A DNA stretch of 64,000 nucleotides from Nymphaea colorata (GCF_008831285.2 NC_045143.1:8629503-8693502); one strand, 5' to 3'; shown: positions 32,162-47,204, numbered from the stretch's first letter. Numbers and translations: made by a program. Notes: a model not told the origin generated them from the sequence alone.

Positions 32162-33250
32162 ATGGAAGCAATTGGAGATGATGAGTTGGGAATGGTTCTG
32201 AAAAGGTTAAATAATAAGAGTGATAGGATATCTTGTTCTCAAGTATGCAAACAATGGCTACGAGTTGAGGGTCTACTGCGAACACAGTTAAGGGTGCTGG
32301 ATCCGAGCCTCTTGCGTAGTTTCTTACCGAGGTTCCCCAACTTGGTTGCTTTGGAATTGGGAAAAGTGTTGCCTGATGTTGATCTTGAGTTTGTAGCAGA
32401 AACTTGTCCTAACGTTCAGATACTTAACTTGAATCTTAGGCAGACATGCCCAGTATCTGATTCAACTGAAGAAATTGGCTACGATGATCTTACTGGTGAT
32501 GGGATCTGTTCAGTTGCTGGGAGGTGTAAAGGCTTGAAGAAGGTGTATCTTAGGAGGAGAAAGGGTATTGGTAATGTAGGTGTAATTTCCTTGATCAAGC
32601 ATTGCACAGACATCACACATTTGGACTTGTCATGGTGCAGTAGGATCACCGATGGAGCTCTTGAGTCTCTGGGAGCTGCCTCATCATTGCAGTCTCTGAA
32701 TCTTCATGGCTGCTCACTGATCACTGACTGGGGCTTGGCATCCTTGGCCACTGGTTCTTCAGCAAGAACCTTGCAGAAGCTGGACCTCAGTGAATGTGAT
32801 CGAATTTCAGATATTGGGGTGGTTTTCCTGCAACAGCTATGTTGCCTGGAGGAGTTGAGCCTAGCAGAATGTGGGCCAAAGATCACAGATGCTGGAGGCG
32901 TATCAATATCAGCAATTTGTGGGCTCAAGAGCATTGATTTTTCATGGCTAATTAACATCTCTGATGCAACGTTTCTTTCTCTTGCAAACAATTGCAATCA
33001 TCTTGTCTGGCTGAATATAACAGGGTGTGAGCTGGCCACGAGTGCAGGGCTGCGGTGCTTTGCCACACACAAATCACTGGAAGTTCTTATAGCAGCTTCA
33101 TGCTACAGTTTGTCTGCTGATGGCATAGAGCACACTTTACTTGGATGTAGCAAATTGAGGTATGCGGTCCTGGATAAAAGACTCAGAGGTTGGATATCTG
33201 GAGATGCAATTGCAAATGTCAACCCATTGTGTCGAATTGAATGGCGATGA
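32162..33250 (+). CDS. F-box/LRR-repeat protein
   Basis: A single coding exon of 362 residues. Residues about 4-45 form an F-box-like helix set (LGMVLKRL, SCSQVCKQWLRVEG), the part that binds SKP1/ASK in SCF ubiquitin ligases. From about residue 55 to 330 run degenerate Cys-containing leucine-rich repeats with the pattern LxxLDLSxCxxITDxGLxxL, for example at HLDLSWCSRITDGALESLG and KLDLSECDRISDIGVVFL. These would form the substrate-binding horseshoe. The protein ends CRIEWR after a non-LRR tail. The start is the first ATG after the leader-intron acceptor. The target is unknown, and I do not recognise a named Arabidopsis orthologue with certainty. No organelle signal is seen; nucleus or cytosol is expected. 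Confidence 0.88.
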   Translation: MEAIGDDELGMVLKRLNNKSDRISCSQVCKQWLRVEGLLRTQLRVLDPSLLRSFLPRFPNLVALELGKVLPDVDLEFVAETCPNVQILNLNLRQTCPVSDSTEEIGYDDLTGDGICSVAGRCKGLKKVYLRRRKGIGNVGVISLIKHCTDITHLDLSWCSRITDGALESLGAASSLQSLNLHGCSLITDWGLASLATGSSARTLQKLDLSECDRISDIGVVFLQQLCCLEELSLAECGPKITDAGGVSISAICGLKSIDFSWLINISDATFLSLANNCNHLVWLNITGCELATSAGLRCFATHKSLEVLIAASCYSLSADGIEHTLLGCSKLRYAVLDKRLRGWISGDAIANVNPLCRIEWR

Positions 33251-35240
33251 TTGGTACACTGATTCATCTGTAGATAGCTGGAAAGTTGTAGAGAGAGATG
33301 GAGAGCGGCAAATCAGGGACGTGGAAATAGATGTCTACAGTGTAATTTTTCCTCTCATTTGAGAGGTTTTTGTGCTGGATTCTTCTAGATTAGTCCTCCA
33401 TGTGCGAGGACTCAAGTTTACAGCAAACCTATCCAAAGCCTTTAAGAAAGTTTCCACGGGCTGAGATTGCGTTATGAGCTTTTTTATGTGTTAATGGCTG
33501 TTTATTTGTCAATTGCAAGGGCTGGCATCTAGATTTGGTTGTTCATATTCCAGAAACCTGCTGCTGGGGGTTAGGTCCTCTACCTTTATTGCAAAGAAAT
33601 AATATGTACAAGAAAAAAATATCCTCCACAAGAAGGTAAAAACCAAGATTACATCTCATCGAATGGGTTCCAATTTATCAATTCGGTTAGTCCTTTCGCG
33701 ATAGCCCGATCCCAACAGGAAGAAGAAGTTCACACACTTCCACTGCAGGCTCATGCTTGCCAAGCAGCGGTCTACCAACCTTTTCCAAAGTGTTATTCAG
33801 ACTTCTACGTGTTTGTTTATATTCATGTTTGTTTTTACATAATGAAACTGTACACAGTAGCTGCATAAAACTCATCTCCGTCCTCAAGGCATATGCACGT
33901 TTTGGCGTATATGCATGATTGGCTCTTGTGGGTTTTGAACTGAATACTGCTTTTGTGACAGTCGAAGTGCTACCATACACTAAACCCCTTTGGGATTGCT
34001 CAGATTCTGTTCATTCATTGTGCTAGATACTAGTAACCTCGACGGTCATGCCTCTGCAAAGTGGAATTAACAAGGTGTTGGGCTGCACATTGTCAGTGCA
34101 ATTCCTTCATTGTTGATGCAGCTTGATGCTGATCAGAGATTTAGGATAAGGGTAATCATGCTTTTGCTTTCTTTCTGTAATTAAGATTCTTAAATGAGTT
34201 TTTCCTAAGACTAACAAGGACAAAGAATCTACCCTGCGTCGGGTAGGCGAGGAACTAAAAATTTTATGGTTACCTCTTTGGTGTGGTTGAACTAAATGGA
34301 TCAATTAGCAATGCTATAAAGGCTTAAGCAGAACCTCTAGCAGATGAAGTGAGGATCTTCTTCAACTTGAAGTTTGTTACTCCAATCCTCTGATTAGCAG
34401 GATGGGAGCTATTATTATTTATTAGTAATTGGATCATACAGCTATCAAGAATAACTAGATCTATTTTTTTTTTCAATAATCTGTTAGAATTACTGAGCTT
34501 ACTTGCTATGAAACCTAGATTGCTCTTCCTTTGTCCATTTGAGAATCTTCCCATCTGTTTGGCGTCACAACAAAAGCGCAAATCTTTCCCCTTTTTGAAT
34601 CCCTTACAATCCCCACAGTCCGTGCCTTCTACGTCAACCGAAAGCACCTTAATGGCACTGGTTTCGGATGCAGACCATGTTTCCTTATGCATGTCTAGAT
34701 GCTTGTTCGCTCAGGTCATTGTTGATCAGCTCCAGTTGTTTGGAATGTAAGTAATTGTTGGTCAGCTACAGCCGTTTGGAATGTAAAATTATTCTGAATA
34801 TGCATACTTCTCTATCTTTACTTGTGTCTGAAAGCCTGGCGTTCAGATGGAAGCACGACAACTTAGATTTATTGAGCAAGGAACGTCCTACTTGTCGGTT
34901 GTTCAAGCAGTTTTGACATTTCAAATTACTAATAAGTTTTTCTTAAACGTGCATCAGATTTAAAGCCACAATAAAACATGAAAACTTTGTTAATGGCTGT
35001 CTACATAGGGTGATGTTGAATAGGTTTTTACGATGGACTTTTGCTCTCAATTTGTTGCAATGGAATATATTGGCGGCATTTGCTTCGAACATCAGTCCCA
35101 GAGGCTGCACCATATGGCCCTGTTTTCAAACATTGCCTATAAGGGGGCGACTGACAACATGAACACTAATGAATCTGTCCTAAATATTTCATCCACAAAA
35201 CCTCTCGCACAAAACACCACATATAAGACAGAAAGTGGGA

Positions 35241-35244
<4 letters not shown>
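33251..35244. other. 3' UTR of the F-box gene and intergenic sequence
   Basis: A T-rich 3' UTR with an AATAAT-type signal near 33598. Minus-strand frames at 33687-33980 and 34324-34692 show no conserved domains or clear gene structure. Nothing else recognised. Confidence 0.45.
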
Positions 35245-35325
<81 letters not shown>

Positions 35326-35660
35326 GTAAAAACCAAACACCTAGGTCAAGGATAAAATTCAGACCCTTTGATTTTGATTTTAAAAACTATTTTAAATCAA
35401 AATATAAACATCTTAATACGTTTATAAAGACTATTTTGATAATAAAACATGATGATATTAATTTTTTATTATCATGTCCTGGGGCCGTTCACTTTTTTCT
35501 TATTATAAAAACACCATTAAAGTGTAAAAAATGATCAACGTAGTATATGTTTTGCTCCATATCCATAAAGTTAGATTGAAAAAAAAAAAATATTTTAAAA
35601 ATCAAAATCAAAGGGTCTGATTTAAACCGGCACTTGGTTTTTATCAATTTCTCTCTCTCT

Positions 35661-35740
<80 letters not shown>
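35245..35740. mobile_element. Fold-back element nested in a (TA)n microsatellite
   Basis: Two (TA)n tracts (35245-35290 and 35666-35740) flank about 375 bp whose ends are inverted copies. The left arm runs (GA)n, then a gtaaaaaccaa word, then CAGACCCTTTGATTTTGATT. The right arm is the reverse complement of the same order. Arms are about 85-90 bp. No coding capacity. The layout resembles MITEs that target TA microsatellites. Confidence 0.7.
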
Positions 35741-35741
<1 letters not shown>

Positions 35742-36820
35742 TGTTACTATCACTATATCAAATGTTGAAAGAAGTGTCTTAGGATCTGCTCGTGTCCGAT
35801 GTAGTCACATCTTTCAGTCTGCGTCAGGTCAATATTTTGCATAATTTTAAGAACATGAATGCGTTATATGATGATGTTTTCATGAAAATGTGTTTTTCAG
35901 ATGTAAGATCGTCTTCCCTCGATATTTCAACTCAATGTAGTCTGATATTTGTCCGTGCATATAGTTGGTAACTCAAGGAGGTCTTTGATAGCCTTGGTTT
36001 CAGATGTGATTTAAAATTATTGATAGTCGAAGAGGTTTCTGATAGCCTTGGTTCCGAGATCCGAAATGATTTGACATTATTGAAAATCTTAAATCAACGG
36101 CTTTGGGGTAAAAGAGACTTTAGATCAGCCTCGTATCTGAGTTCAGAGGCCATCAAATACATTGTTTAAGTTTTATGAAATTTAATAGAGTACATTAACT
36201 TATGTGGCAGGGACCATAATGCCCTTTTGACAAATTTTCATTTCTCAAGCCATGAAAGTTTTTGGAGTTTTCTCAAATTTTTATGTTTATTATTCTATAT
36301 TATAAAATATACAGTTACTGGTCATATCTACATGATCCAAACCCATCTAAGCAAATGAAAAGTTAATACTTGGCTTTTGAGAATTTTTTTTATAAGCTGC
36401 CTATTGGTAGAGATATTATTTTTTGAAGTAAAACGGTCAACTGACGAAAGTACTTGTCATAAAGAACCAATTTCTCTAAGTTGAACACTTATTTATTAAC
36501 TTTTAAAAGTTGAATATTCACTCAAATGTTAAGCACTCTTTGTAATTTTTTTCACACTTAGTTAAAACTGTCGAAGCGGTTGATTTTTGTGTTCCAAATG
36601 ATATAATTTTTCTAAGGATAGCAAAACAGTCGATTTTTAAAAACTTAATAAAATATAAATTATAAAAAACTTTTCTCTTTCCCGATAACAAACAACTGTG
36701 CGAAAAATAATAAAACACGAGTCCTGTAATGGGATTATGGCGTGAATACACCCATGAATGGAAAAATTTATTTACCAAGGGAAGCCGCTACGAGATACAT
36801 GGCGCTATTCCCACGTTGAA
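35741..36820. other. Intergenic upstream of the PWP2 gene
   Basis: AT-rich, with the MITE at 35975-36163 and a stretch of A/T-rich sequence at 36290-36780. No gene recognised. Confidence 0.45.
35975..36163. mobile_element. MITE-like element, 'TTTGATAGCCT' family
   Basis: Inverted ends: TTTGATAGCCTTGGTTTCAG and, at the far end reversed, TTTGATGGCCTCTGAACTCAG. An internal second copy of the left end lies at about 36030. Related to 30871-31063. Confidence 0.6.
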
Positions 36821-36898
36821 GCTTGATTTTTGTGTCACAAGTGCGTAACCTAATAACGAGTCACCCTTCCCTCCAAAATGAAAGAAAGGGCGCAAAAG

Positions 36899-37050
36899 TT
36901 AGGGTTTTGGGTTTCTGGCCTCTGTTAAGGCCTAAGGGGTTTAAGCTCTCTGTAAACCGAAGCGCGCTATTTCGAAATTCCGTCCCTTCTCTCTCTTCTG
37001 CAACCCTCGGCAGAAAGCGAGAATAGAAGAAGGGATAGTGTAGTGAATCC
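36899..37050 (+). promoter_or_regulatory. Telo-box leader/promoter of the PWP2 gene
   Basis: TTAGGGTTT (36899-36907, reverse of the telo-box AAACCCTAA) is followed by a site-II-like 'taaggcctaagg'. This combination is typical of plant ribosome-biogenesis genes and agrees with the product. The ATG lies 144 nt downstream. Confidence 0.6.
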
Positions 37051-40000
37051 ATGAATTTCAGGTTCCAGAATCTCCTCGGAGCTCCCTACCGAGGGGGAAA
37101 CGCCGTCATCTCCGAGAACACCACGCTCCTATCCCCCGTTGGCAACAGAGTCTCCGTTACCGACCTCGCGAAGTCGCAGAGTTGGACTCTCCCCTGTGAG
37201 AGCTCGAAGAATGTTTCTCGGATAGCCGTCTCGCCTGACGGCAACTTCCTGCTCACTGTAGATGAGAATTCTCGTGGCCTGTTCATTAACCTCCGGCGCC
37301 GGGTCATCCTCCACCGGATCACGTTCAAGCACCCGGTCACCGCCCTGAAGTTCAGTCCGAATGGAGATATGATCGCTGTGGCGGTCGGGAAATTGATACA
37401 GATATGGAGGTGTCCCGCATTCCGGACGGAGGTCTTCCCGTTCCAATTGATCAGGACGATATCGGCGTTTGATGGTGACGTTGTTGCCGTCGATTGGAGC
37501 TCTGACTCGCAATGGATACTTGCAGGATCGAAGGATCTAACGGCACGGCTCTGTTGCTTGCGCAAGGGCTTGGTGCCGAGGCCCTTTCTGTTCCTAGGGC
37601 ACAGGGACGTGGTTGTTGGGGTATTCTTTGGTGGTTCTGGTTCTAGAGCTTACACAATCTCGAAGGATGGTGCAGTTTTCACTTGGAATTTTGAAATTTC
37701 AGAGGAGTTTAACACCATTTCGAACGAGAACAATGGGGATTTTCATCGGAAAAGGAAGTCTGGGGATGCGGCAGATGAAGGAGTCAAGGTTTTGGCAGGG
37801 GACGAGTCTCTAAATGGTATGACAGAATCACCAGAACCTGGTCCTTCACCTACCGATGTTGAAACGCAGGAAGAGAAGCACTCTGCAGAGGAGTCAGGCG
37901 AACGAAAGGAAGACTTGTTTCCGTTTCATAAGGGGCAGTGGAAATTGGCAAAGAAGGATTACTGCATGCAGGCACCCGCAAAAGTATCCACTTGCGATTA
38001 TCACCGGGGTCTTGATTTGGTGGTTATTGGGTTCTCATCAGGGGTTTTTGGGCTCTACCAGATGCCGGATTTCGTGTGTATTCATTTGCTTTCGATCTCC
38101 AGGCGGAAGATAACAACTGCATCTTTTAACGATCAGGGAAACTGGTTGGTATTTGGTTGCGCAAAGCTAGGACAGCTTCTTGTTTGGGAATGGCGGTCAG
38201 AGACGTACATACTGAAGCAGCAAGGCCATTATTTTGACGTCAATTGTTTAGCTTATTCGCCTGATTCACAACTGTTAGCTAGCGGAGCAGACGATAACAA
38301 AATCAAGGTGCAAAAGTGGATACTCTCTGTCCTAATCTTTCTTCCTAAATTTTATCTGCAATTATTTGTTAAGAAACACATGCAGTGGCAACGAAAGCTA
38401 CTTTCACCTGGCCAGGGAATTGGACTTAAGACCTTCAAGTTGAAGGCGGTAAAAAGTTCAACTCCCTGAACGCTTCTATTAGCATAATCTCTGGAAAGGG
38501 TCTCCGTAGTCCAGCCTGCCTGTACACCCACCACCGTCATCACCATCGAGCAGAATTGATGGATGCGATGACACTTGCTTCCTGGAACCTTCACTTAGTA
38601 ACATCTTCTGTATGTTCTTTAGAGGAATAAAGTAGTAACTTGCAGTCAAGTTTCTTAAACAGTTGCAGGAACCATGTAGAACTTATGTTTGACTTGTTGA
38701 ACTGGAATTACTTATTTTTGTTGTATCATTTGAAGTCAAGAAAGAAGATTCTTAGACATCCATGGAAGTTTGTCTTGATGCTTTGAGGTGGAACTATTAT
38801 TATGTTGCTCTTCCTTGGAGCCAATTCTCTTATTGTAGAGAAATTTGTTTGATTAGAAATCTGGTGCCGTTATGGTCAATTTGGCATCTAATTTTGTTTT
38901 AGTTGTTGGCATAGATGTCAGTTGTTAAACGTCTTATTTTTACTTGATATTGATTTTAAAAATTTATAGGCGATAGCCTTACTTTTCTGTGCTGTAACAG
39001 GTGTGGACTGTTTCTTCTGGATTTTGCTTCGTGACATTTTCTGAGCATACAAATGCAGTGACTGCTCTACATTTCACGGCCAATAACAACTGCCTTCTCA
39101 GTGCATCTCTTGATGGTACTGTTCGTGCATGGGATTTGTTTCGCTATCGGAACTTTAGGACATTTACCAGTCCCTCCTCCAGGCAATTTGTTTCCCTAGC
39201 ATCAGACCAGAGTGGTGAAGTAATTTGTGCTGGAACATTAGATTCATTTGAGGTACACACTTCCACGGAAAATCTCAAACTAGGACAAGTAGGAGTTGAT
39301 TTTTTTGTGAAGAAATATTTGCTTGATATGCTTTTCAATACTTAAATATTGTGCAGATATTCGTATGGTCAATGAAAACTGGCCGTCTACTGGATGTTCT
39401 TAGTGGCCATGAAGGACCAGTTCACGGGTTGATGTTTTCACCAATAAATGTATGAATGCTCTTCATCTTCAGATCTATGGCTGCAGTTTTTTTGTCTGTA
39501 TATACTGGCTTTTTCTTGGACAAGTGTAGCTAAAACTGATACTTAGTAATTACATTGGTACACATCCAATGCTGATGAGTAACATGCAAATGAAACGTTG
39601 CAATGTTGTGATGTTCTTTTCTGGTGGGTTCATCATTTATTTGCCTGACATGGTATAAATGGATCCTTTTACTTAGTTAAAACAGAGTGGATATATGTCT
39701 GCTTCTAGTTGTATTATTATTCAGTTCACTTGGTGTCAATGAATGCGCTCCAGGTTTTAACTTTTAACTTTTGAGGTTGTGTTGTTTTATTCTTCGAAAA
39801 AGGTTGCAACTTGTCCACAAGATGTCTTGAAGACTAAGTTGTTTAACACATGAGGCAATTCACGACATGCTTAGTTGTCAATTTGAGAACTTTTCGTTGC
39901 ACAAGTTTTCTTTTGGTGGTAGACTTCATTTGATGAAATTTAGACACATGATTACTCGAACATAGGTGGTCTGTGAAGTTTATTTCATCAATGTACATGA

Positions 40001-43000
40001 TCATAGCTACCCGTGTTTCAGGCTTCATCTACACCAATTTAATAGTGGCTAACCATGAAATTCTTTGTTAACATACATGTTCCTGCCTGTCAGAAGGGTT
40101 CTGGATATAATTGTCCATGCTGGAATTGGTATTGGATGTCTGACATGCATATGAGAAGTAAGTGTGTAAGAAAATATATGTAGCTGTAATTCTAGGAATT
40201 AGATGTAGAAAGCCAATGAATAGATAAATGTTATGCTTGTGCAAAGGAATTCAGAACTACTTAATGCATCTTAAAGATGAAAGAGTATATCTGTTCAGCT
40301 CCCATCAACATGATCACATGGTTTCTTTTGGTTTGTAGGCAATTTTAGCTTCATCTTCTTGGGACAAGACTGTCCGGTTATGGGATGTGTTTGAAGGAAA
40401 AGGTTCTGTAGAGACCTTTGTCCACACACATGATGTTCTTACAGTCGTTTATCGCCCTGATGGGAAGCAGCTAGCATCAAGCACTTTGGATGGTCAAATA
40501 TATTTTTGGGATCCTATTGATTGCCAGTTAATGTGCACAATTGAGGGCCGTAGGGATATTGCAGGTGGTCGTCTCATGACTGATCGAAGGACAGCAAGTT
40601 CGTCAAGTTCTGGAAAGTATTTTACAAGCTTGTGCTACTCTGCTGATGGCAACTACATCTTAGCTGGTGGAAATAGCAAGTACATATGCATGTACGACAT
40701 TACAGATCAGGTTAATAGTCCTTCACTTTCTATTTCTGGTTTAAAAAGGTTCTTTACATCTTTTCATCTAACAAAATGAAATTATTACTGATACCTATGA
40801 CTCTTTGATCTGTTTGCATAATTTGTTTTGGTCAGTCACAATATCTTTTTCCCCCAATTCATTGGCGTTCCTTGGGTCTGCAACAAACACACTCATAAAT
40901 ACTATAGTAGATTATATATGGTATGCAAATAGATCTCCTCGGGAAAAGTACATTTACCACAGGTTTTCGAGAACTTAAAGAAAATATAAGTGCAAGGGGC
41001 TTACCCTTAAACATTAAACAGCAATTGTTCTTTTGTTTTGGTTTTCTAGAATCTAGTGCCTTCAGACTCTTCACAATAAGACAGAGGAGGTACTATCAGT
41101 GGAATGGCCTTAGGTGGGTAACCTTGCCCAACATCCGTTACTCCACCTAATGCCCTTATCCTTTTTAATTGTTAATAGATAAATTGTTTTTTCCATTCTC
41201 TCAACTTGTCACAGGCATTTGTGTGTTTTTTTGTCAGCCTACTTTTATTGTTTTTTTTATAATCCAGTTATTGCTAGAGTTTTGAGGGAGGTATACTCAT
41301 GTAGCTGCTGTATTGTGGTTGTCTTTTCTGCTTGCAATCATTGGTATTATTCTAGTTGATTGAGGACAATCATTGTGCAGCAAGTTGCTGAATTAATTTG
41401 GACAGAAAGTGATCCCATATTCATTGTATTGACAAACTATTTGTATATCAGGTTATTTTATTTGTGTATGCATGTTTGCACATGTGCATGTGTGCAGCAC
41501 TCGGTTAAAACATTGGTCGAATAGATAGTGTCTTGCCAATCTACAATAACTTGTGTTTTCCAAATATATGTGCTAAGTAGAGTGTTTTTTTTTGTTTTTT
41601 TTTTTTGACACTTCTAAAAGAAATGAAAAATCCAGGAGATGGAGCAAATTTAACTTCTCTCCAGCTTTATAAGGTTGCATTATCATTCTATTGTGTAATA
41701 TTTATGTTATGAAGCTACATTCATGAATTAGGTGAAATGGATAAGTTAGTTGCATGACCTGTTAAGCAAGAACCATTAGGTAGGATGTTTATAATCAATA
41801 GTATAAGAAGTAACATGGTAACTTCAAATGCATAGTGTTCCTGTATCAGGTAGAACATTTCTGGTGCTGCCATTCAATCTGTGCTGGAACTGGACATTCA
41901 TCTGCACACACAAACACAGATGCACAGACACAGAGACATACTATGATTGAATTTTCAGATTTCCCTATTAATTGCTTTTCAATTAATTATCATGTTGTAC
42001 AGAAATGATTAATGATCTTTACCTCATTTCTTCCGTTTTCTTTCCTCCCCTTCTTGTGTTTCTAAGCATTATCAGTTCTTACTTGATTATTTCCTTGCTA
42101 ATGAAAGTATATCATGGTGCTATACCCTTGATTGCACCAGGTGTTGTTACGTAGGTTTCAAACTACACATAATCTTTCTTTGGATGGAATTCTGGACCTT
42201 CTGAACTCAAAAAAGATGACAGATGCAGGAGCACTTGATCTGATTGATGATGAGGACAGTGATGTTGAGGTAGGCGTTGATCAGCAAACAAGGGGTAAGC
42301 TCGGTTATGGTCTGCCTGGGTCTTTGCCCAACCAGGGACGTCCTGTTATCAAAACAAAATGCTTGAGAATTGCTCCAACTGGGAGGTCTTGGGCAGCAGC
42401 AACAACTGAAGGTGTTTTATTGTACTCTATTGATGAAAGCTTCGTATTTGATCCAACTGATCTTGACATTGACATCACACCATCGGTATGTTTTCACTTC
42501 CTTCTGCTGTTTCAAATATGGAATGCATGTCTGTACATAAAAATGATATATTCTTCTTCTGGACATTGTAATGATAGGGTGCTATATGCAAAACGTCATG
42601 GTACCTTAGATTTGCATGAATGATCTACATTACATGGGCTAGTTGTAACTTTTGTATTTGCAATCTTAAAGTGATAAAGAGACATTCATCATGTGGTAAT
42701 CATGGTTTGTGCCTGAAGTTTGAATTTCTTTGGGCTATTAGTTTCTGGTCTACCATGTTATGGCCATTCATTTTTTCATTCTTTTGATATTAGAGTCCTT
42801 TTTTGTTTAATCATACTAAGTATCGGGATTCGGGACATTGCTTTTCTTTTCCTGCAGCACCTTGTTCATGAATAATTTGTGATTTCTTATTGATTTAGTT
42901 GTCAATGCTTGTTATTCATCCTATATCAAACCAAGGTGCACTGCGATCTAAGATTGAAAATGACTCTTTAAATGACATCAAGTGAATGACAGAATTTCTT

Positions 43001-44684
43001 ACGAATATTGTTTTCTATTTTGAGCTGTGAAACCTCTCAAATGTATTTTTTATATGAAAGTAAATGTTTTGATGTTTGTTTGTCATTATGTTTCAACAGG
43101 CTGCCGAGGAGGCACTCAAAGCAAGGCAAAACCTAAGGGCATTGGTGATCAGTGTAAGACTGAATGAAGATACCCTAATCAAGAAATGCATTCTTGCTGT
43201 GGATCCATCAGATGTCTCTGCAATTGCAGCATCTATCCCCTTTAAGTATATTCAGAGGTTGCTAGAGGCTATTGCTGAGCTTCTGGAGAACTCTCCTCAT
43301 CTGGAGTTCCTTCTCAGGTGGTGCCAGGTTAGTTTGCTGCTGCTCCTTTTTTTTTTTTTTTTTTTTAAAACATTGCCTGTTGTCTATGAGTATGCATACG
43401 GACTTACTTGTGATTCGACCCATTGTCATGGATAAGGATTGCCTTTGTATGTGCTAAATACATATTGTAATTGGTATGTATAAGTCGTTTAAGAATGTTA
43501 AAGAAAAACAATAGTAATTGGTATGTATAAGTCTTTCACGAATATAGGGAAAAAAAACAAAGACACGAGTGGTTGTTTTTAAGGTAAAAAGATCTGGCTT
43601 TTTTATTACTATTGCTTAAAAGGCAGTGGCGTTTAATTTGTAGCAGGTTCAGTTTTCTCTTGTTGAGGTTGGGTTTGTTGTTGTTTGAAAGGTTCTTACT
43701 TTTGTCCTTAAATTTGTACTTTACCTTGTGTGACTTGAATGGATGGGTAGTTTTGTAGTGTATGTAAATTTCCATTTTTCTCTAATAAATCCCACCATGA
43801 CGAAGAATAGAGCCTGACATGGTGAACCTAAGGAAATGCGATACAGAGTTGTTGAGTGATGCTCATTGCTTGTTGGAAGAAAATGTAATTTTTCAAATGG
43901 ACAGTGGGTTCATTTGTTTCTTTTTTATCTCAATGGAGGGAGAAAAAGATATTTTGGTGCTCGTGGTAGGATCAGGCTTTGTGATTCATATCATGGTGCA
44001 TAAATTGTAGAATATTTGTCAGTCAAGGTCCACAAGAATCTGCCAAATTACAAGTGCATCCAGCAGCATTCCATTTAGTCATGCAACATATTATATAGGC
44101 GCAGGTGTGGATCTGGCCACCGAATGTTAAGGTAACCATATCTATATGATTATAATGACTTATTTTGCAGAATAGTAGGTTGAGCAATCTCCACATCAGC
44201 TTACAGTTCAACTTTCGACATAGAAAAAAATATCAGGTTCACAATCTTGGAAAATATAATGAAAGAAATGGTCATAGAAGACCATGTTAGGCTGAAAATG
44301 GAGGCATGAAAGTGGTCGATAGCTCATGTTAAGCATGGTAAAAAAGGTTTATTGTTTGAAGGAGTTAAATAGTTTTTTCTTTCTAATTGCTGGCTTTTGT
44401 CAGTTTTATGTGCAACAGTTCTTGTAGGGATTATGTGGATCTGAATATTGAAGCAAAGACACCATACTGAATATAATATATTTCATTACTTTGTGATGCT
44501 TGGGTTGGTACAGGAGCTCTGTAAAGCGCATGGTAACTCGATTCAACAGAATTCTAGGACCCTTCTTCCAAGTTTAAGATCCTTGCAGAAGGCTATCACC
44601 CGACTACACCAAGATCTTGCTGATATGTGCTCCTCCAATGGGTATTTGCTTCAATATTTATGCTCAACTCGTTCTGTTAAGTGA
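37051..44684 (+). CDS. PWP2: Periodic tryptophan protein 2 (PWP2/UTP1), SSU processome WD40 protein
   Basis: Seven exons: 37051-38307, 39001-39252, 39357-39449, 40339-40710, 42141-42485, 43100-43327 and 44514-44684. All introns are GT-AG and all junctions phase 0, for 905 residues (yeast about 920, Arabidopsis about 890). The N-terminus NFRFQNLLGAPYRGGN is the family signature. WD40 blades end in words such as LLVWEW, NKIKVW, GTVRAWDL, IFVWSM, KTVRLWDV, QIYFWDP and YICMYD, forming two propellers. Between the early blades lies a low-complexity acidic Glu/Ser insert (about residues 230-290). The C-terminal UTP12-like helical domain (about 760-890) has SVRLNEDTLIKKCIL and PHLEFLLRWCQ. In yeast and plants PWP2 is part of the UTP-B subcomplex needed for U3-dependent 18S rRNA maturation in the nucleolus. 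The stop at 44684 follows the family end SSNGYLLQYLC. Confidence 0.96.
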
Positions 44685-45610
44685 AGGTCAGTTAATATTC
44701 TAAAAAATTGATGATAGTGTCTTGTTATTTGCATGTATGCATTTTGTCTTTTCTTCTTTGTCCTGATATTTTGAAAATTATGCCACGCCAAAATAAGCAT
44801 TGTCTCAAGTTTCATTTTCTATGATGAAATGGTCAAATAAGATTTGTAAAGCTGATTGTTTGTAGGTGTGAGTAGGCATAGCAATCTATGGTGATAATGC
44901 ATATTAGAATCATAAAATTTTCATCTTTCAATTATATTACTTAAGAGTTCTTTTTAGATACTTTTGATTTTCATAATAGGGAAACTTGATATTTTTACTA
45001 TTTGTCATGCAGGTAGAACGTTCTGATCTTACTGGGGTCAAAATTATAAACGAAAATCCTGTCAAAGCTTCTGTATTTTGCTTTGCAAATCCTGTCAGAG
45101 AGTTTCGTCCTAGATTACAGTCTGGAAAGAGGAGCGGAGACATTAGTTCACTTGGCTTCCTTTTGGTGGAGGTTTGTCCACGCACGCAGGTGATTTTGTA
45201 TCGGCCGCACCAACGACAATCTTTTTTGAAGTTGGAACTTTGGAAACTTGTTCGAGTTACTCCCATCGTGGGCAACACTAATGCTTATCGTTGTCTCTCA
45301 TCTGGGGACTAAATTACGCATTCAACACCCAGCAGAATGAAGCATGCATCTCTTCCTCATATTTCGAGCTCTCTGAAACTCGATTGCCAGTTCTGTACTC
45401 CTTGCGCACCTTCATTTTCTCTCTGGCTTGGGGCCTTTGGGATGATTTTCCGCCCTGTTCTGACATCGTATCTCTTGGTGTTGCTGAGATTGTTCCATTA
45501 TTTTATTCTTTTGGAAAGCGTGTGCAATTGAAAGTTTTGCATTATTTATGTAATGCAGTTCTGGCTCTTACTATGGTCGATGGAAGAATGATATATCTAG
45601 TGTAACTGAT
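44685..45610 (+). other. Probable 3' UTR of PWP2 with an intron
   Basis: Three bases past the stop a donor GAAG|GTCAGT (44688) and a strong acceptor tttgtcatgcag (ends 45012) define a likely 325-nt 3'-UTR intron. The following exon would run to about 45600. Frames at 44986-45312 and 45291-45605 lack conserved features and are treated as untranslated. The junction lies well under 50 nt from the stop, so it should not trigger nonsense-mediated decay. Confidence 0.45.

Positions 45611-47204
<1,594 letters not shown>

Noticed and set aside
37086-37565. Minus-strand frames opposite PWP2 exon 1
   Set aside because: Shadows of a GC-rich coding exon without their own conserved features.
38308-38469. 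Extension of PWP2 exon 1 to the stop at 38469
   Set aside because: This is intron 1 read-through. The conserved protein continues at 39001 after a good acceptor.
44986-45312. Extra coding exon downstream of PWP2
   Set aside because: The PWP2 family ends at the stop at 44684, and the frame shows no conserved domain.
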